64,000 nt of DNA from Rhodoferax sp. BLA1 (GTDB lineage Bacteria > Pseudomonadota > Gammaproteobacteria > Burkholderiales > Burkholderiaceae_C): assembly GCF_013416775.1 (NCBI RefSeq), contig NZ_SZVI01000013.1, positions 124,001-188,000 of the forward strand, written 5' to 3'. Under the pieces are notes generated by a model that was given only the letters and a program-made list of their open reading frames with translations, did no database searches and was not told where the DNA came from. Both the position numbers and the translations under genes were made by a program. Positions 27,375 to 37,231 of the stretch are shown piece by piece. Numbering within the stretch: the stretch's first letter is position 1; each line of letters begins with the position of its first letter.

Positions 27375-27402
27375 TTGACGTTTACGTCAACGTCAATACT
27401 AT
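27375..27402 (+). promoter_or_regulatory. Promoter with overlapping operator upstream of the SDR gene
   Basis: A -35 TTGACG (27375-27380), 16-bp spacer and -10 TACTAT (27397-27402). The -35 and spacer form the near-palindrome TTGACGTTTACGTCAA, followed by a further ACGTCAA half-site. Such ACGT-containing sites overlapping the promoter resemble those of MerR-type LiuR regulators of branched-chain and fatty-acid catabolism. Confidence 0.6.
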
Positions 27403-27417
27403 TATCTGGAGGTACAC

Positions 27418-28176
<759 letters not shown>

Positions 28177-28205
28177 GCCTGCGGGGCGGTTTCTACAATC
28201 GCCCC

Positions 28206-30071
28206 ATGTCCATCCCCCAAAGCTTTGTTCAGGAACTGCTGGCCCGCGCCGACGTAGTGGAAATCGTCGGCCGTTATGTGCCACTCAAGAAGGGTGGCGC
28301 CAATTTCATGGGCTTGTGCCCCTTTCATAGCGAAAAGTCGCCTTCTTTCTCAGTCAGCCCAACCAAGCAGTTCTACCACTGCTTTGGTTGCGGCAAAACC
28401 GGCAACGCCATCGGCTTCCTGATGGAGCACGCGGGCATGAGTTTTGTGGAAGCCGTACAAGACCTGGCCCAACAATTTGGCATGCAGGTGCCCGAAGACG
28501 ACACCAGCCCACAGGACCGCGCCCGCGCCGCCGAGCAGCGCCAAAAACAGCACACTTTAAACGATGTGCTCGAAAAAGCCTGCAAGGCCTATCAAAAACA
28601 CCTCAAGGCCTCACCCCGTGCGGTGAGTTATTTCAAAGGCCGTGGTCTATCGGGCACCGTGGCCAAACAATTTGGCCTGGGGTATGCCCCCGAGGGCTGG
28701 CGCAGCCTGGCCAGTGTGTTCCCGAGCTACGACGACCCGCTGCTGGTGGAAAGTGGCTTGGTGATCCTCAACGAAGAAGACGGCGCCGAGGCCAAACGTT
28801 ACGACCGTTTTCGCGACCGGGTCATGTTCCCGATTCGCAACATCAAAGGTGAATGCATCGGTTTTGGCGGACGGGTGCTGGGTGACGACAAACCCAAGTA
28901 CCTCAACTCACCGGAAACCCCGGTGTTCAGCAAAGGCCGCGAACTCTACGGCCTGTTTGAAGCCCGCGCTGCGCTGCGGGAACACGGCTACGCCTTGGTC
29001 ACCGAGGGTTACATGGACGTGGTGGCGCTGGCGCAGCTCGGCTTTCCCAACGCGGTGGCGACACTGGGCACCGCCTGCACCCCCGAGCATGTGCACAAAC
29101 TGTTTCGTTTCACCGAGTCGGTAGTCTTCAGTTTTGACGGCGACAGCGCGGGCCGCCGCGCCGCACGCAAGGCGCTAGACGCGGCCCTGCCGCTGGCAAC
29201 CGATGTGCGCAGTGTCAAGTTCCTGTTTTTGCCGCCGGAGCACGACCCCGACAGCTTCATCCGCGCCCACGGCAAGGAAGCCTTTGCGCGTTATGTCAGC
29301 GAAGCGGTGCCACTGAGCCGCTTTTTGCTCGACGCCGCGCGTGATGGCTGCGACCTGCACACCGCCGAAGGCCGCTCGCATTTATCGAGCAACGCCAAAC
29401 CGCTGTGGGAACTGTTGCCCGCTGGCGCCCTGAAGCAGCAGCTGTTGTCTGAAATCGCCGATCTGGTGCAACTCTCCAGCCGAGAACTGACCGAGGTCTG
29501 GTATCCAGCACAAGCCAAGCCCAAACGGGTGCGCAAGGAAAACTATCAAAGTGATAGTGATTACCGCAGCAAGGACGAGGGCTACAGCCCAAAATCTTAT
29601 AAATCCAAAAACAGTCCTCGCCCCACCCCCAGCAACAGCCGCTTGCCGGCCAGCCGGGCCGACCATGCCGCACGTATCCTGCTCGACAACATGGCCGCAC
29701 TGGAGGCCCTGTCGGTCGAAGACCATGGCCTGCTGTGCGGCCTGGAACCCCCCTACGGACCACTGTTTGCCTGGCTGGAAGCGCAGTTCCATGAACACGG
29801 CCCCCAACCCTGGGTGGCGTTGCGCGAGGGCCTACAAGGTCACGAGAGTGAAGCCTTTGCCATCAAACTGATGAGCAGCCACGAACTGGGTGTGGATGAG
29901 GATGCCGCCGAAGCCGCCAGCGAGTTGCGCCGCCTGCTCAACCTTATGCTGATCGACCAGCTCATGGCGGCAGAAACCCAGGCGCTGGAAGAGGCCAAAA
30001 CAGACCCTTCAGCGCTGCAACGCTACCGTGAACTGCAGGACCGTCGCAAGGCCTTGAAACCCGCCACCTAG
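28206..30071 (+). CDS. dnaG: DNA primase DnaG
   Basis: A 621-residue replication primase. The CHC2 zinc finger is Cys38-x2-His41, Cys59-x2-Cys62. The catalytic core has YLNSPETPVFSKGRELYGLF and the TOPRIM motifs VTEGYMDVVAL and FSFDGDSAGRRAA. The C-terminal part (from about residue 480) is the helicase-binding domain. Between core and C-terminal domain lies a flexible Ser/Lys/Tyr-rich linker (about 445-475) that looks as if it was created by an in-frame copy of the dispersed repeat at 29551-29606. It lies upstream of rpoD, as in many proteobacteria where both belong to the macromolecular-synthesis operon. Confidence 0.97.
   Translation: MSIPQSFVQELLARADVVEIVGRYVPLKKGGANFMGLCPFHSEKSPSFSVSPTKQFYHCFGCGKTGNAIGFLMEHAGMSFVEAVQDLAQQFGMQVPEDDTSPQDRARAAEQRQKQHTLNDVLEKACKAYQKHLKASPRAVSYFKGRGLSGTVAKQFGLGYAPEGWRSLASVFPSYDDPLLVESGLVILNEEDGAEAKRYDRFRDRVMFPIRNIKGECIGFGGRVLGDDKPKYLNSPETPVFSKGRELYGLFEARAALREHGYALVTEGYMDVVALAQLGFPNAVATLGTACTPEHVHKLFRFTESVVFSFDGDSAGRRAARKALDAALPLATDVRSVKFLFLPPEHDPDSFIRAHGKEAFARYVSEAVPLSRFLLDAARDGCDLHTAEGRSHLSSNAKPLWELLPAGALKQQLLSEIADLVQLSSRELTEVWYPAQAKPKRVRKENYQSDSDYRSKDEGYSPKSYKSKNSPRPTPSNSRLPASRADHAARILLDNMAALEALSVEDHGLLCGLEPPYGPLFAWLEAQFHEHGPQPWVALREGLQGHESEAFAIKLMSSHELGVDEDAAEAASELRRLLNLMLIDQLMAAETQALEEAKTDPSALQRYRELQDRRKALKPAT
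29551..29606. repeat. Dispersed repeat, copy 4, in frame inside dnaG
   Basis: The sequence has TGATAGTGATTACC, about 10 bases, then GGACGAGGGCTACAGCCCAA and AATCTTATAA, in the same order as the intergenic copies at 2324 and 3751. It encodes the linker residues SDSDYRSKDEGYSPKSYKSK. Divergence from the intergenic copies includes loss of the stop-forming bases. Confidence 0.55.
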
Positions 30072-30105
30072 GCACCATCTGGGACGCTCAAGCTCGCAAA
30101 AAAGG

Positions 30106-30111
30106 TATAAT
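30106..30111 (+). promoter_or_regulatory. Candidate -10 box upstream of rpoD
   Basis: A perfect TATAAT in the 259-bp gap between dnaG and rpoD, 220 bp before the rpoD start. The -35 region at a 16-17 bp spacing (GACGCT) is weak. Apart from this I see no gene in the gap. Confidence 0.45.
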
Positions 30112-30330
30112 CCGCTGTTTTTCGCCCAGGCAAGCGCGACAGCAGCACCTCCGGACCCGGCCAACACGATGCATTTGAGCGCATCCGGCCACCTTGCCGC
30201 AAGGACTGCACACCAAATGTTCGCCCACCCGTCTTGCCGGACCCTGCCCGTTTTTGCGATGTTTTTCCAAAACGCTGGTCTGCCCGCAGCGCTCCACATG
30301 CTTCGTTTGTCGTCGTTTTGAGGTTCATAC

Positions 30331-32643
30331 ATGCCTGCTTCCAAGTCAAAGACTTCCGCCGCCCCCGCAGCCAAGACCAGCGCTGTCAAAAAAACAGCCA
30401 GCAAACCTACTGAACCGAAAGTGCCCCTCGTGCCCGCATCCAAATCCAAAGTCAAAGCCGCTGTTGAAGAAGTCCAGGTCGAAGCCGTTGCTGAGCCTGT
30501 TGTGAAGAAAAAGGCCGCAAAAACGGTCAAGAAGTCCGCAGACGCCGGTACCGGCGCCAAACGCGGGCGCAAGCCCAAGGCCGGCAAAGAAGCGGGCGAT
30601 GTTGATGACCTGGACATGTCCGACATCGAGGACGATCTGGCCGGTGAGCCCGTGGCCGAAACCACCGAGGCCACCGAGACCACCGAAAAGGTCAAACCAC
30701 TGCGCATGAAAATCAGCAAGGCCAAAGAACGTGCCTTGATGAAAGAGTTCGGTCTGGACGAAACCGTGTTGTCCGAGGAAGACCTGGCCAAACGCCGCTT
30801 GCGTTTGAAAGCCCTGATCAAACTCGGCAAGACCCGTGGTTATTTGACCCACGGCGAAATTTCCGACCACTTGCCCGACAAGCTGGTCGATGCCGAAACG
30901 CTTGAAGTTGTGATCTCGATGCTCAACGACATGGGTGTCGCGGTGTACGAACACACACCTGATGCAGAAACCCTGCTCTTGAACCAGAACGGCCCAACCG
31001 CCGCCACCGAAGAAGAAGCAGAGGAAGAAGCCGAAGCCGCTTTGAGCACGGTGGACAGCGAATTTGGCCGCACCACCGACCCGGTGCGCATGTACATGCG
31101 CGAAATGGGCACGGTCGAGTTGCTGACCCGCGAAGGCGAAATCGAAATCGCCAAACGCATCGAAGGTGGCTTGATGGCAATGATGGAGGCGATTTCCGCC
31201 TCCCCCGCCACCATCGACGTGATCTTGCAACTGGGTGAAGACATTCGCAGCGACAAGGTGGTCATCACCACCATCGTCGATGGTTTCACCAACCCGAACG
31301 AGGCCGACGACTATGTGGCCGAAGAAGACTTTGACGAGTTCGACGCCGACGATGATGACGACGGCAAAGGTGGCTCCAAGGCGTTGACCAAAAAACTCGA
31401 AGAGCTGAAAAAAGAAGCCATGAGCCGCTTCGACCGGATGCGTGCCCACTTCGAGCAGATCCACGTGATCTACGACAAAGAAGGTTACGGCAGCGCCAAC
31501 TACCAAAAAACCCAGCGCGCCCTGTCCGACGAGTTGATGTCGATCCGCTTCACCGCCAAGACCATCGAAAAACTCTGCGACATGGTGCGCGGCCAGGTCG
31601 ACGACGTGCGCAAGAAAGAGCGCGAACTGCGCCGCATCATCGTCGACAAATGTGGTTACCCGCAGCCCCAGTTCATTGCCGAATTCAGTGGCCGTGACAA
31701 ACACCACAACAAGGTGGCCAGCCATTTGCTTGACCTGAAATGGATCGAAAAACAAGCGGCTGCGGGCAAGCCCTGGAGCGCCACCATGGGCCGCAACATC
31801 CCGCCGGTGCAGGAGTTGCAACAACGCCTGATCGACCTGCAATCCAAAGTGGTGGTGCCACTGGACCAGCTCAAAGACATCAACAAACGCATGAACGAAG
31901 GCGAATACGCCTCCCGTGCGGCCAAGAAAGAGATGATCGAGGCCAACTTGCGCCTGGTGATCTCGATTGCCAAGAAGTACACCAATCGCGGCCTGCAGTT
32001 CCTCGACCTGATCCAGGAAGGCAACATCGGTCTGATGAAGGCGGTCGACAAGTTCGAATACCGTCGCGGCTACAAGTTCTCGACCTACGCCACCTGGTGG
32101 ATTCGCCAGGCCATCACCCGCAGCATTGCGGACCAGGCGCGCACCATCCGGATTCCGGTGCACATGATCGAAACCATCAACAAGATGAACCGTATCAGCC
32201 GCCAGCATCTGCAGGAGTTTGGTTACGAGCCCGACGCATCCGTGTTGGCCGAGCGCATGGAGATCCCGGAAGACAAGATCCGCAAGATCATGAAAATCGC
32301 TAAAGAGCCGATTTCCATGGAAACGCCCATCGGTGACGATGACGACAGCCACCTGGGTGACTTCATCGAGGACGGCGCTAACACCGCCCCGATGGAAGCC
32401 GCCATGCAGGCCGGCCTGCGCGACGTGGTCAAGGACATCCTCGACAGCCTGACCCCGCGCGAAGCCAAGGTGCTGCGCATGCGTTTTGGTATCGAAATGA
32501 CCAACGACCACACCCTCGAAGAAGTGGGCAAGCAGTTTGACGTGACCCGTGAACGCATCCGCCAGATCGAAGCCAAGGCCTTGCGCAAACTCAAACACCC
32601 GAGCCGCTCCGACAAGCTGCGCAGCTTCACTGACAACCTGTAA
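30331..32643 (+). CDS. rpoD: RNA polymerase primary sigma factor RpoD (sigma-70)
   Basis: A 770-residue primary sigma factor. A Lys/Ala-rich extension (about residues 1-110, with acidic [16 protein letters not shown] at its end) precedes region 1.1 ([20 protein letters not shown]), and an acidic non-conserved region includes [14 protein letters not shown]. Regions 2.1-2.4 are textbook ([20 protein letters not shown] and [20 protein letters not shown]), and region 4 ends with the helix-turn-helix [20 protein letters not shown]. It directs RNA polymerase to housekeeping promoters. The ATG at 30331 follows a GAGG ribosome binding site. A bidirectional hairpin terminator follows at 32668. Confidence 0.98.
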   Translation: MPASKSKTSAAPAAKTSAVKKTASKPTEPKVPLVPASKSKVKAAVEEVQVEAVAEPVVKKKAAKTVKKSADAGTGAKRGRKPKAGKEAGDVDDLDMSDIEDDLAGEPVAETTEATETTEKVKPLRMKISKAKERALMKEFGLDETVLSEEDLAKRRLRLKALIKLGKTRGYLTHGEISDHLPDKLVDAETLEVVISMLNDMGVAVYEHTPDAETLLLNQNGPTAATEEEAEEEAEAALSTVDSEFGRTTDPVRMYMREMGTVELLTREGEIEIAKRIEGGLMAMMEAISASPATIDVILQLGEDIRSDKVVITTIVDGFTNPNEADDYVAEEDFDEFDADDDDDGKGGSKALTKKLEELKKEAMSRFDRMRAHFEQIHVIYDKEGYGSANYQKTQRALSDELMSIRFTAKTIEKLCDMVRGQVDDVRKKERELRRIIVDKCGYPQPQFIAEFSGRDKHHNKVASHLLDLKWIEKQAAAGKPWSATMGRNIPPVQELQQRLIDLQSKVVVPLDQLKDINKRMNEGEYASRAAKKEMIEANLRLVISIAKKYTNRGLQFLDLIQEGNIGLMKAVDKFEYRRGYKFSTYATWWIRQAITRSIADQARTIRIPVHMIETINKMNRISRQHLQEFGYEPDASVLAERMEIPEDKIRKIMKIAKEPISMETPIGDDDDSHLGDFIEDGANTAPMEAAMQAGLRDVVKDILDSLTPREAKVLRMRFGIEMTNDHTLEEVGKQFDVTRERIRQIEAKALRKLKHPSRSDKLRSFTDNL

Positions 32644-32667
32644 ACACCGACCCAGCGTTTACATGCA

Positions 32668-32715
32668 AAAAGCGCCTCAAGCCCTTATAAAACCGGCGTG
32701 AGGCGCTATTTTTTT
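32668..32715. terminator. Bidirectional intrinsic terminator between rpoD and tag
   Basis: Stem AGCGCCTCA (32671-32679) / TGAGGCGCT (32699-32707) with a T run on the plus side (32709-32715) and an A run on the other, so it can serve both convergent genes. The loop carries AGCCCTTATAAA, shared with the dispersed repeat. A similar copy lies at 33473-33539. Confidence 0.85.
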
Positions 32716-32720
32716 GATAC

Positions 32721-33329
32721 CTAACAAACCGAGGGACGCTGGAACTTCGTCCGGGCCAGATCGACCTGAGCGCGAATGACACACGCCTGTGCATGGTCGT
32801 TGATCAAGCCCACGGCCTGCATGAAGGCATACACGGTCGTTGGCCCGACGAATTTCCAGCCGCGTTTTTTCAGATCTTTGGACAGGGCGACCGAAGCCAC
32901 TGAGGAGGATGCCGATTGGAACGGTGCGGCGTGCGGTGCCTCATAAGACCACACATAGGTGGCCAGCGAACCTTCCTGCGCGATCAGCGCCTGGGCGCAG
33001 CGCGCGTTGTAGATCACCGCCTCGATCTTGCCACGATGGCGCACGATGCCTGCATCAGCCAGCAGGCGCTCGACATCTTTCTCATCAAAGCGCGCCACCG
33101 CATCAATGTCAAAACGCTTAAACGCAGCACGAAAATTTTCGCGCTTGGCAAGGATAGTGCGCCAACTCAGACCCGACTGGAAGGCTTCCAGGCTCAGTTT
33201 CTCGAACAGATGCCGGTCATCGGCCACCGGGAAGCCCCACTCGGTGTCGTGGTAGTGCTGGTACTCTGGCGTTGCCAAACACCAGCGGCAGCGCGCTTGA
33301 CCATCGTCTGCGGGCAAGGTCGTACTCAT
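32721..33329 (-). CDS. tag: DNA-3-methyladenine glycosylase I
   Basis: A 202-residue Tag protein. It begins with RCRWCLATPEYQHYHDTEWG, where the N-terminal zinc Cys and His lie, and ends with NDHAQACVIR, carrying the other zinc ligands. The core LSLEAFQSGLSWRTILAKRE is diagnostic; the Glu of LEAFQ and the aromatic residues line the base pocket. It removes 3-methyladenine from alkylated DNA. The ATG at 33329 is supported by GAAGGAG about 9 bases upstream; a TTG two codons earlier is too close to that site. Confidence 0.96.
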   Translation of the reverse strand: MSTTLPADDGQARCRWCLATPEYQHYHDTEWGFPVADDRHLFEKLSLEAFQSGLSWRTILAKRENFRAAFKRFDIDAVARFDEKDVERLLADAGIVRHRGKIEAVIYNARCAQALIAQEGSLATYVWSYEAPHAAPFQSASSSVASVALSKDLKKRGWKFVGPTTVYAFMQAVGLINDHAQACVIRAQVDLARTKFQRPSVC

Positions 33330-33472
33330 CGGCAAGACTCCTTCTGGTACACAAGAAAGTCGGGCAACTCAGCCCAGCAGGACATGCCGCCACTCATCCA
33401 CACGCGCCGCCGTGATCTTAAGGATAGCCGCATGCACCATACCTTGCGAGACAGACCTATGAATTGCCAGCA

Positions 33473-33539
33473 GTTACATAAGAAAAGCGCCTCAGACCCT
33501 CATATGACGGGCGTAAGGCGCTATTTTTTTGATATCTAT
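33473..33539. repeat. Orphan second copy of the rpoD terminator region
   Basis: About 66 bp resembling 32658-32725 (roughly 80 percent by eye): AGCGCCT / AGGCGCT stem and T run at 33524-33530, with the flanking TTACAT also shared. It lies in the gene-free stretch 33330-33707 between tag and tRNA-Pro, where no gene ends on the plus strand. The rest of that stretch shows only the tRNA terminator at 33663. Confidence 0.7.
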
Positions 33540-33662
33540 CTCTCCCCCCCCACGGACAGCGGGTGAACCATGGCCACTAAGGATAGGTATAAGAAGCTGG
33601 GTGTAAGCGGTTCTTTGACAGGAAACTGCCGACCTGCAGGATTGAAGTGATGCGACCCACAA

Positions 33663-33699
33663 AGAAAAAGGACTTAGCTCATTTCTAAGCTAAGTCCTT
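33663..33699 (-). terminator. Intrinsic terminator after tRNA-Pro
   Basis: A perfect 12-bp stem AAGGACTTAGCT / AGCTAAGTCCTT with an 8-nt loop, followed on the minus strand by a T run. It starts 8 bp beyond the CCA end of tRNA-Pro. Confidence 0.9.
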
Positions 33700-33707
33700 G
33701 ATTTTAT

Positions 33708-33784
33708 TGGTCGGTGTGAAAGGATTCGAACCTTCGACCCCTTGCACCCCATGCAAGTGCGCTACCAGGCTGCGCCACACACCG
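33708..33784 (-). tRNA. tRNA-Pro (anticodon GGG)
   Basis: A 77-nt tRNA with acceptor CGGTGTG / CACACCG, anticodon stem CTTGC / GCAAG around ATGGGGT (anticodon GGG, reading CCC), T-loop GTTCGAATC and an encoded CCA. It follows the merR-ihfA-pheT gene group on the same strand. Confidence 0.97.
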
Positions 33785-33812
33785 AAGCCAATAATTATAA
33801 CGCTTGTCTGGC

Positions 33813-34268
33813 CTATTCTTGGAAATCGAGAGACAGAAGCTCTCGAATTTCACCAAGTTCCCTGCGCAAGTGTTGCCAAGCTCCCGAGACAGGCTCATCT
33901 TCTTGAAGAAGCGCCGTATCTTCAAAGTCCCCAAATTGTGAGTTGCTGACCTCAATGACTTCCACACCGTCCAGCAAGACCTCGCCATGGCGCGACTTAT
34001 CGCGCTCATGCTGGAGCAGCTCCTGCATTTTGTTGCGTGCACCACTGATGGTGAAACCCTGGTCATAGAGCAAGTCACGGATGCGACGGATCATCAGCAC
34101 CTCGTGGTGCTGGTAGTAGCGCCGATTGCCACGGCGCTTCATCGGGCGCAACTGCGTGAACTCCTGCTCCCAATAGCGAAGCACATGCGGTTTGACGCCG
34201 CACAAATCGCCTACTTCACCGATGGTGAAGTAGCGCTTGGCGGGGATGGCTGGGAGAGAATTCTCCAT
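33813..34268 (-). CDS. MerR-family transcriptional regulator (CueR-unlike, ihfA-linked type)
   Basis: A 151-residue protein. The N-terminal winged helix-turn-helix reads YFTIGEVGDLCGVKPHVLRY followed by WEQEFTQLRPMKRRGNRRYY, the MerR fold. The remainder is a coiled-coil (MIRRIRDLLYDQGFTISGAR) without the Cys residues of metal sensors. Small MerR proteins of this type occur next to ihfA in many proteobacteria; ligand and targets are unknown. The gene starts about 95 bp after ihfA. ATG at 34268 fits the family start (MENSLPAIPAKRYF). Confidence 0.9.
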   Translation of the reverse strand: MENSLPAIPAKRYFTIGEVGDLCGVKPHVLRYWEQEFTQLRPMKRRGNRRYYQHHEVLMIRRIRDLLYDQGFTISGARNKMQELLQHERDKSRHGEVLLDGVEVIEVSNSQFGDFEDTALLQEDEPVSGAWQHLRRELGEIRELLSLDFQE

Positions 34269-34362
34269 TGAAATCAATGAAATAGCTGCAAAAGCTTGCA
34301 GGTTACTCTAAGTCAATGGTGCCTGTAAAGCAGGCTGTGTATCAATTTGTGAGACTGTTGGC

Positions 34363-34704
34363 TCAGGGCACAAAACGTGACGACGAAAAACCTTGCTCCT
34401 GGATCTGTTCCTTGAGCTTGTGGCTGGCATGGAAGGTGACCACACGCCGCGCCTCAATCGGAATCGCCTCACCCGTGCGCGGGTTGCGCCCGGGCCGAGG
34501 CGCCTTGGTGCGGATCTGGAAATTGCCAAAACCGGTGATCTTGACGTCATCACCGTCCACCAGGCTTTGTGCCACCAGGTCAAAAAACGCGTCGATCATG
34601 TCCTTGGATTCGCGCTTGTTCAGGCCGATTTGCTCAAACAGCAACTCCGCCAACTGGGCTTTGGTCAAAGCAGGCGTTTCCAGAGATTCAACGGTGATGT
34701 CCAT
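34363..34704 (-). CDS. ihfA: Integration host factor subunit alpha
   Basis: A 113-residue HU/IHF-family protein. LTKAQLAELLFEQIGLNKRE opens the helical body, and the DNA-intercalating beta-arm is GFGNFQIRTKAPRPGRNPRT with the conserved Pro in RPGRNP. With IhfB it bends DNA by about 160 degrees and acts in replication, recombination and sigma-54 promoters. A 13-residue N-terminal extension relative to E. coli IhfA is seen. It is 40 bp downstream of pheT, the conserved order. Confidence 0.96.
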   Translation of the reverse strand: MDITVESLETPALTKAQLAELLFEQIGLNKRESKDMIDAFFDLVAQSLVDGDDVKITGFGNFQIRTKAPRPGRNPRTGEAIPIEARRVVTFHASHKLKEQIQEQGFSSSRFVP

Positions 34705-34743
34705 GAGGTTCTTTTCTTTTGTAAGGCGCTATTTTGCATCCAC

Positions 34744-37176
34744 TCAGGTGCGTTGACGGGCACCCAGGCGCTCCGCCAGGGTCGCAACCACCGCCGCCAC
34801 GGCGGTCTCGATCTGCGCCTCGGTCAACGCAACTTCGTCCGTGGTGTTGAGGGTCAGGCGCACCGCCATGCTTTTCTCGGCACTGGACATGTCATTGGCA
34901 CCCGAGGTCTTGGGACGGTAGATGTCAAACAGTAAGGCATCACGCAACACCCCACCCACAGGCGCGGCCCAGATGGCTGCCATCAGCGCGTCGTGAGTGA
35001 CACATTCGCTAACCAGCACCGCAATATCACGCTCGACCGCCTGGAACTTCGGCACTGCCTTGAAGCGAGGCACCTCGCGGGACAACACCGCCGCCAGGTC
35101 CACCTCGAACAATATGGGGGCCTGGTTCAGGTCATACGCCTGGCGCCATTTGGGATGCAGTTCACCCACAAAACCCACATCCATGCCGTTGAGCACCACC
35201 TTGGCGCAACGCCCCGGGTGCAGTGCCGGATGCTCGGCCGCCACAAACGTGGCACACGCCGGAGCCAGCAAAGCCTCCAGATCACCCTTAACGTCAAAGA
35301 AGTCCACGGCACGCTCTTTGACACCCCACTCGGGTGCGTCACAAGCGCCCACGGCCAGACCGGCCAGCCGCATCGGCTGGTCAAAACCCTGCACTGTGGT
35401 GTCAGAGCTGGTCACCGAGGCATCACGCAAAAACACGCGACCGATCTCAAAAACACGCACACGCTGCGCCTTGCGGTCCTGGTTGAACTTCAAAACCTGT
35501 AGCAAAGAACCCAGCAAGGACGAGCGCATGACACTCATTTGGCTTGCAATCGGGTTGAGCAACTTGATCGGATTCGGGTTGCCCGCCAGCTCGTGTTCCC
35601 AGCGCTCTTCGACAAAGCTGAAGTTGATGGTTTCCTGGTAACCCAGTGCCGCCACCGCTCGGCGCACTGCAAAGTCACCACGCCGGGCCTCGGTGCGGAC
35701 TTTGGCGGTGATCGGTGCCTGTGGTGGTGTGGCCGGCAGGTTGTCATAACCCACCACACGCGCGACTTCCTCGATCAGGTCTTCCTCGATCTGGATGTCG
35801 AACCGGTAGGACGGTGCGGTCACCGACAACACGCCGTCGCCCTCCACCACCGGCAAACCCAGTCCTGCGAGCGCCTTGGCGCATTGCGCCTGACTCAAAG
35901 GCATACCCAGCACCTTGATCGCACGCGCCACACGCAGCGTCACCACAGAGGGCTGCGGCATGGCCACACGTTGGTCATCCATCGGACCGCAACGGGTATC
36001 GGGTGTGCCGCAGATCTCGACGATCAACTGTGTGATGCGTTCGATATGCTCTACCGTCAGCTCGGGGTCCACTCCCCGCTCAAAACGGTGACCAGCATCG
36101 GTGGAAAAGTTGAAGTGGCGCGAACGCCCGGCAATCGCCCGAGGCCACCAGAAAGCGGCTTCCACGTAGACGTTTTGGGTGTCGTCTGAGACGGCGGTGG
36201 CGTCACCACCCATGATGCCAGCCAGCGACTCCACCTGCTGGGCATCGGCAATGACACCCACATGGGCGTCGACGGTCACGGTGTTGCCATTGAGCAGCTT
36301 GAGCTGTTCACCGGGCTGACCCCAGCGCACCTCCAACCCACCGTGGATCTTGTCCAGGTCAAAAATATGCGAGGGCCGACCCAACTCAAACATCACATAG
36401 TTGGAGATGTCGACCAAGGCCGTCACACTGCGCTGACCGCAGCGTGCCAGACGGTCCACCATCCAGGCTGGGGTGCTCGCCTTGGGGTTGACACCGCGGA
36501 TGATGCGACCCGAAAAACGGCCACACAAATCCGGCGCACTGACCTTGACCGGCAACAAATCGCTGGCCGTCACTGGGGCGACCGGAAACACGGGCGTCTT
36601 CAAGGGCGTGCCGGTCAAGGCCGACAGTTCACGTGCCACACCGTAGACGCTGAGGCAATGTGCTAGGTTCGGTGTGAGCTTGAGGGTGAACAGCGTGTCG
36701 TCCAGATTCAGGTGTTCACGGATGTTCTGCCCCACGGGTGCATCAGCGGACAGCTCCAGCAGGCCACCGTGGTCTTCGGACAGCTTCAGTTCACGCGCCG
36801 AGCACAACATGCCAAAACTCTCAACCCCGCGCAGCTTGCCCACCTTGATCAGGAACGGCTTGCCATCCTCGCCGGGCGGCAACTCGGCACCGACCAGAGC
36901 ACAGGGCACCTTGATGCCCACTCGGGCATTGGGCGCACCACAGACAATGGTCAGCAGCTCCGGCTGGCCCACATCCACCTGGCAGACGCGCAGACGGTCC
37001 GCATTGGGGTGCTGTGCCGCAGCCTTGATCTCACCGACCACAATGTGTTGAAACGGGGGTGCCACAGGGCTGAGCTCTTCCACTTCCAGCCCCGCCATCG
37101 TCAGCGTGTTGGCCAGTTGCTCGGTGGTCAGAGGTGGGTTGCAGAATTCGCGCAGCCAGGATTCAGGAAATTGCAT
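34744..37176 (-). CDS. pheT: Phenylalanyl-tRNA synthetase beta subunit
   Basis: An 810-residue PheT, slightly longer than the ~795 of E. coli. It has the N-terminal tRNA-binding domain (IVVGEIKAAAQHPNADRLRV), the B3/B4 editing domain (FGMLCSARELKLSEDHGGLL and the RFSGRIIRG region), B5, the catalytic-like core with NFSFVEERWEHELAGNPN, and the C-terminal FDX-ACB domain (FKAVPKFQAVERDIAVLVSE). With PheS it forms the alpha2-beta2 enzyme that charges tRNA-Phe. It lies 55 bp downstream of pheS. Confidence 0.97.
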   Translation of the reverse strand: MQFPESWLREFCNPPLTTEQLANTLTMAGLEVEELSPVAPPFQHIVVGEIKAAAQHPNADRLRVCQVDVGQPELLTIVCGAPNARVGIKVPCALVGAELPPGEDGKPFLIKVGKLRGVESFGMLCSARELKLSEDHGGLLELSADAPVGQNIREHLNLDDTLFTLKLTPNLAHCLSVYGVARELSALTGTPLKTPVFPVAPVTASDLLPVKVSAPDLCGRFSGRIIRGVNPKASTPAWMVDRLARCGQRSVTALVDISNYVMFELGRPSHIFDLDKIHGGLEVRWGQPGEQLKLLNGNTVTVDAHVGVIADAQQVESLAGIMGGDATAVSDDTQNVYVEAAFWWPRAIAGRSRHFNFSTDAGHRFERGVDPELTVEHIERITQLIVEICGTPDTRCGPMDDQRVAMPQPSVVTLRVARAIKVLGMPLSQAQCAKALAGLGLPVVEGDGVLSVTAPSYRFDIQIEEDLIEEVARVVGYDNLPATPPQAPITAKVRTEARRGDFAVRRAVAALGYQETINFSFVEERWEHELAGNPNPIKLLNPIASQMSVMRSSLLGSLLQVLKFNQDRKAQRVRVFEIGRVFLRDASVTSSDTTVQGFDQPMRLAGLAVGACDAPEWGVKERAVDFFDVKGDLEALLAPACATFVAAEHPALHPGRCAKVVLNGMDVGFVGELHPKWRQAYDLNQAPILFEVDLAAVLSREVPRFKAVPKFQAVERDIAVLVSECVTHDALMAAIWAAPVGGVLRDALLFDIYRPKTSGANDMSSAEKSMAVRLTLNTTDEVALTEAQIETAVAAVVATLAERLGARQRT

Positions 37177-37231
37177 AGTCGTTTTATCGGGTCAGACACA
37201 TGGGACGGAGACAGATCGAACAGATCAGGGC

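Noticed and set aside
30346-32598. A 750-codon minus-strand frame opposite rpoD
   Set aside because: Extremely Phe/His/Val-rich antisense of rpoD codons; no recognisable motif. Codon bias of rpoD explains the absence of stops.
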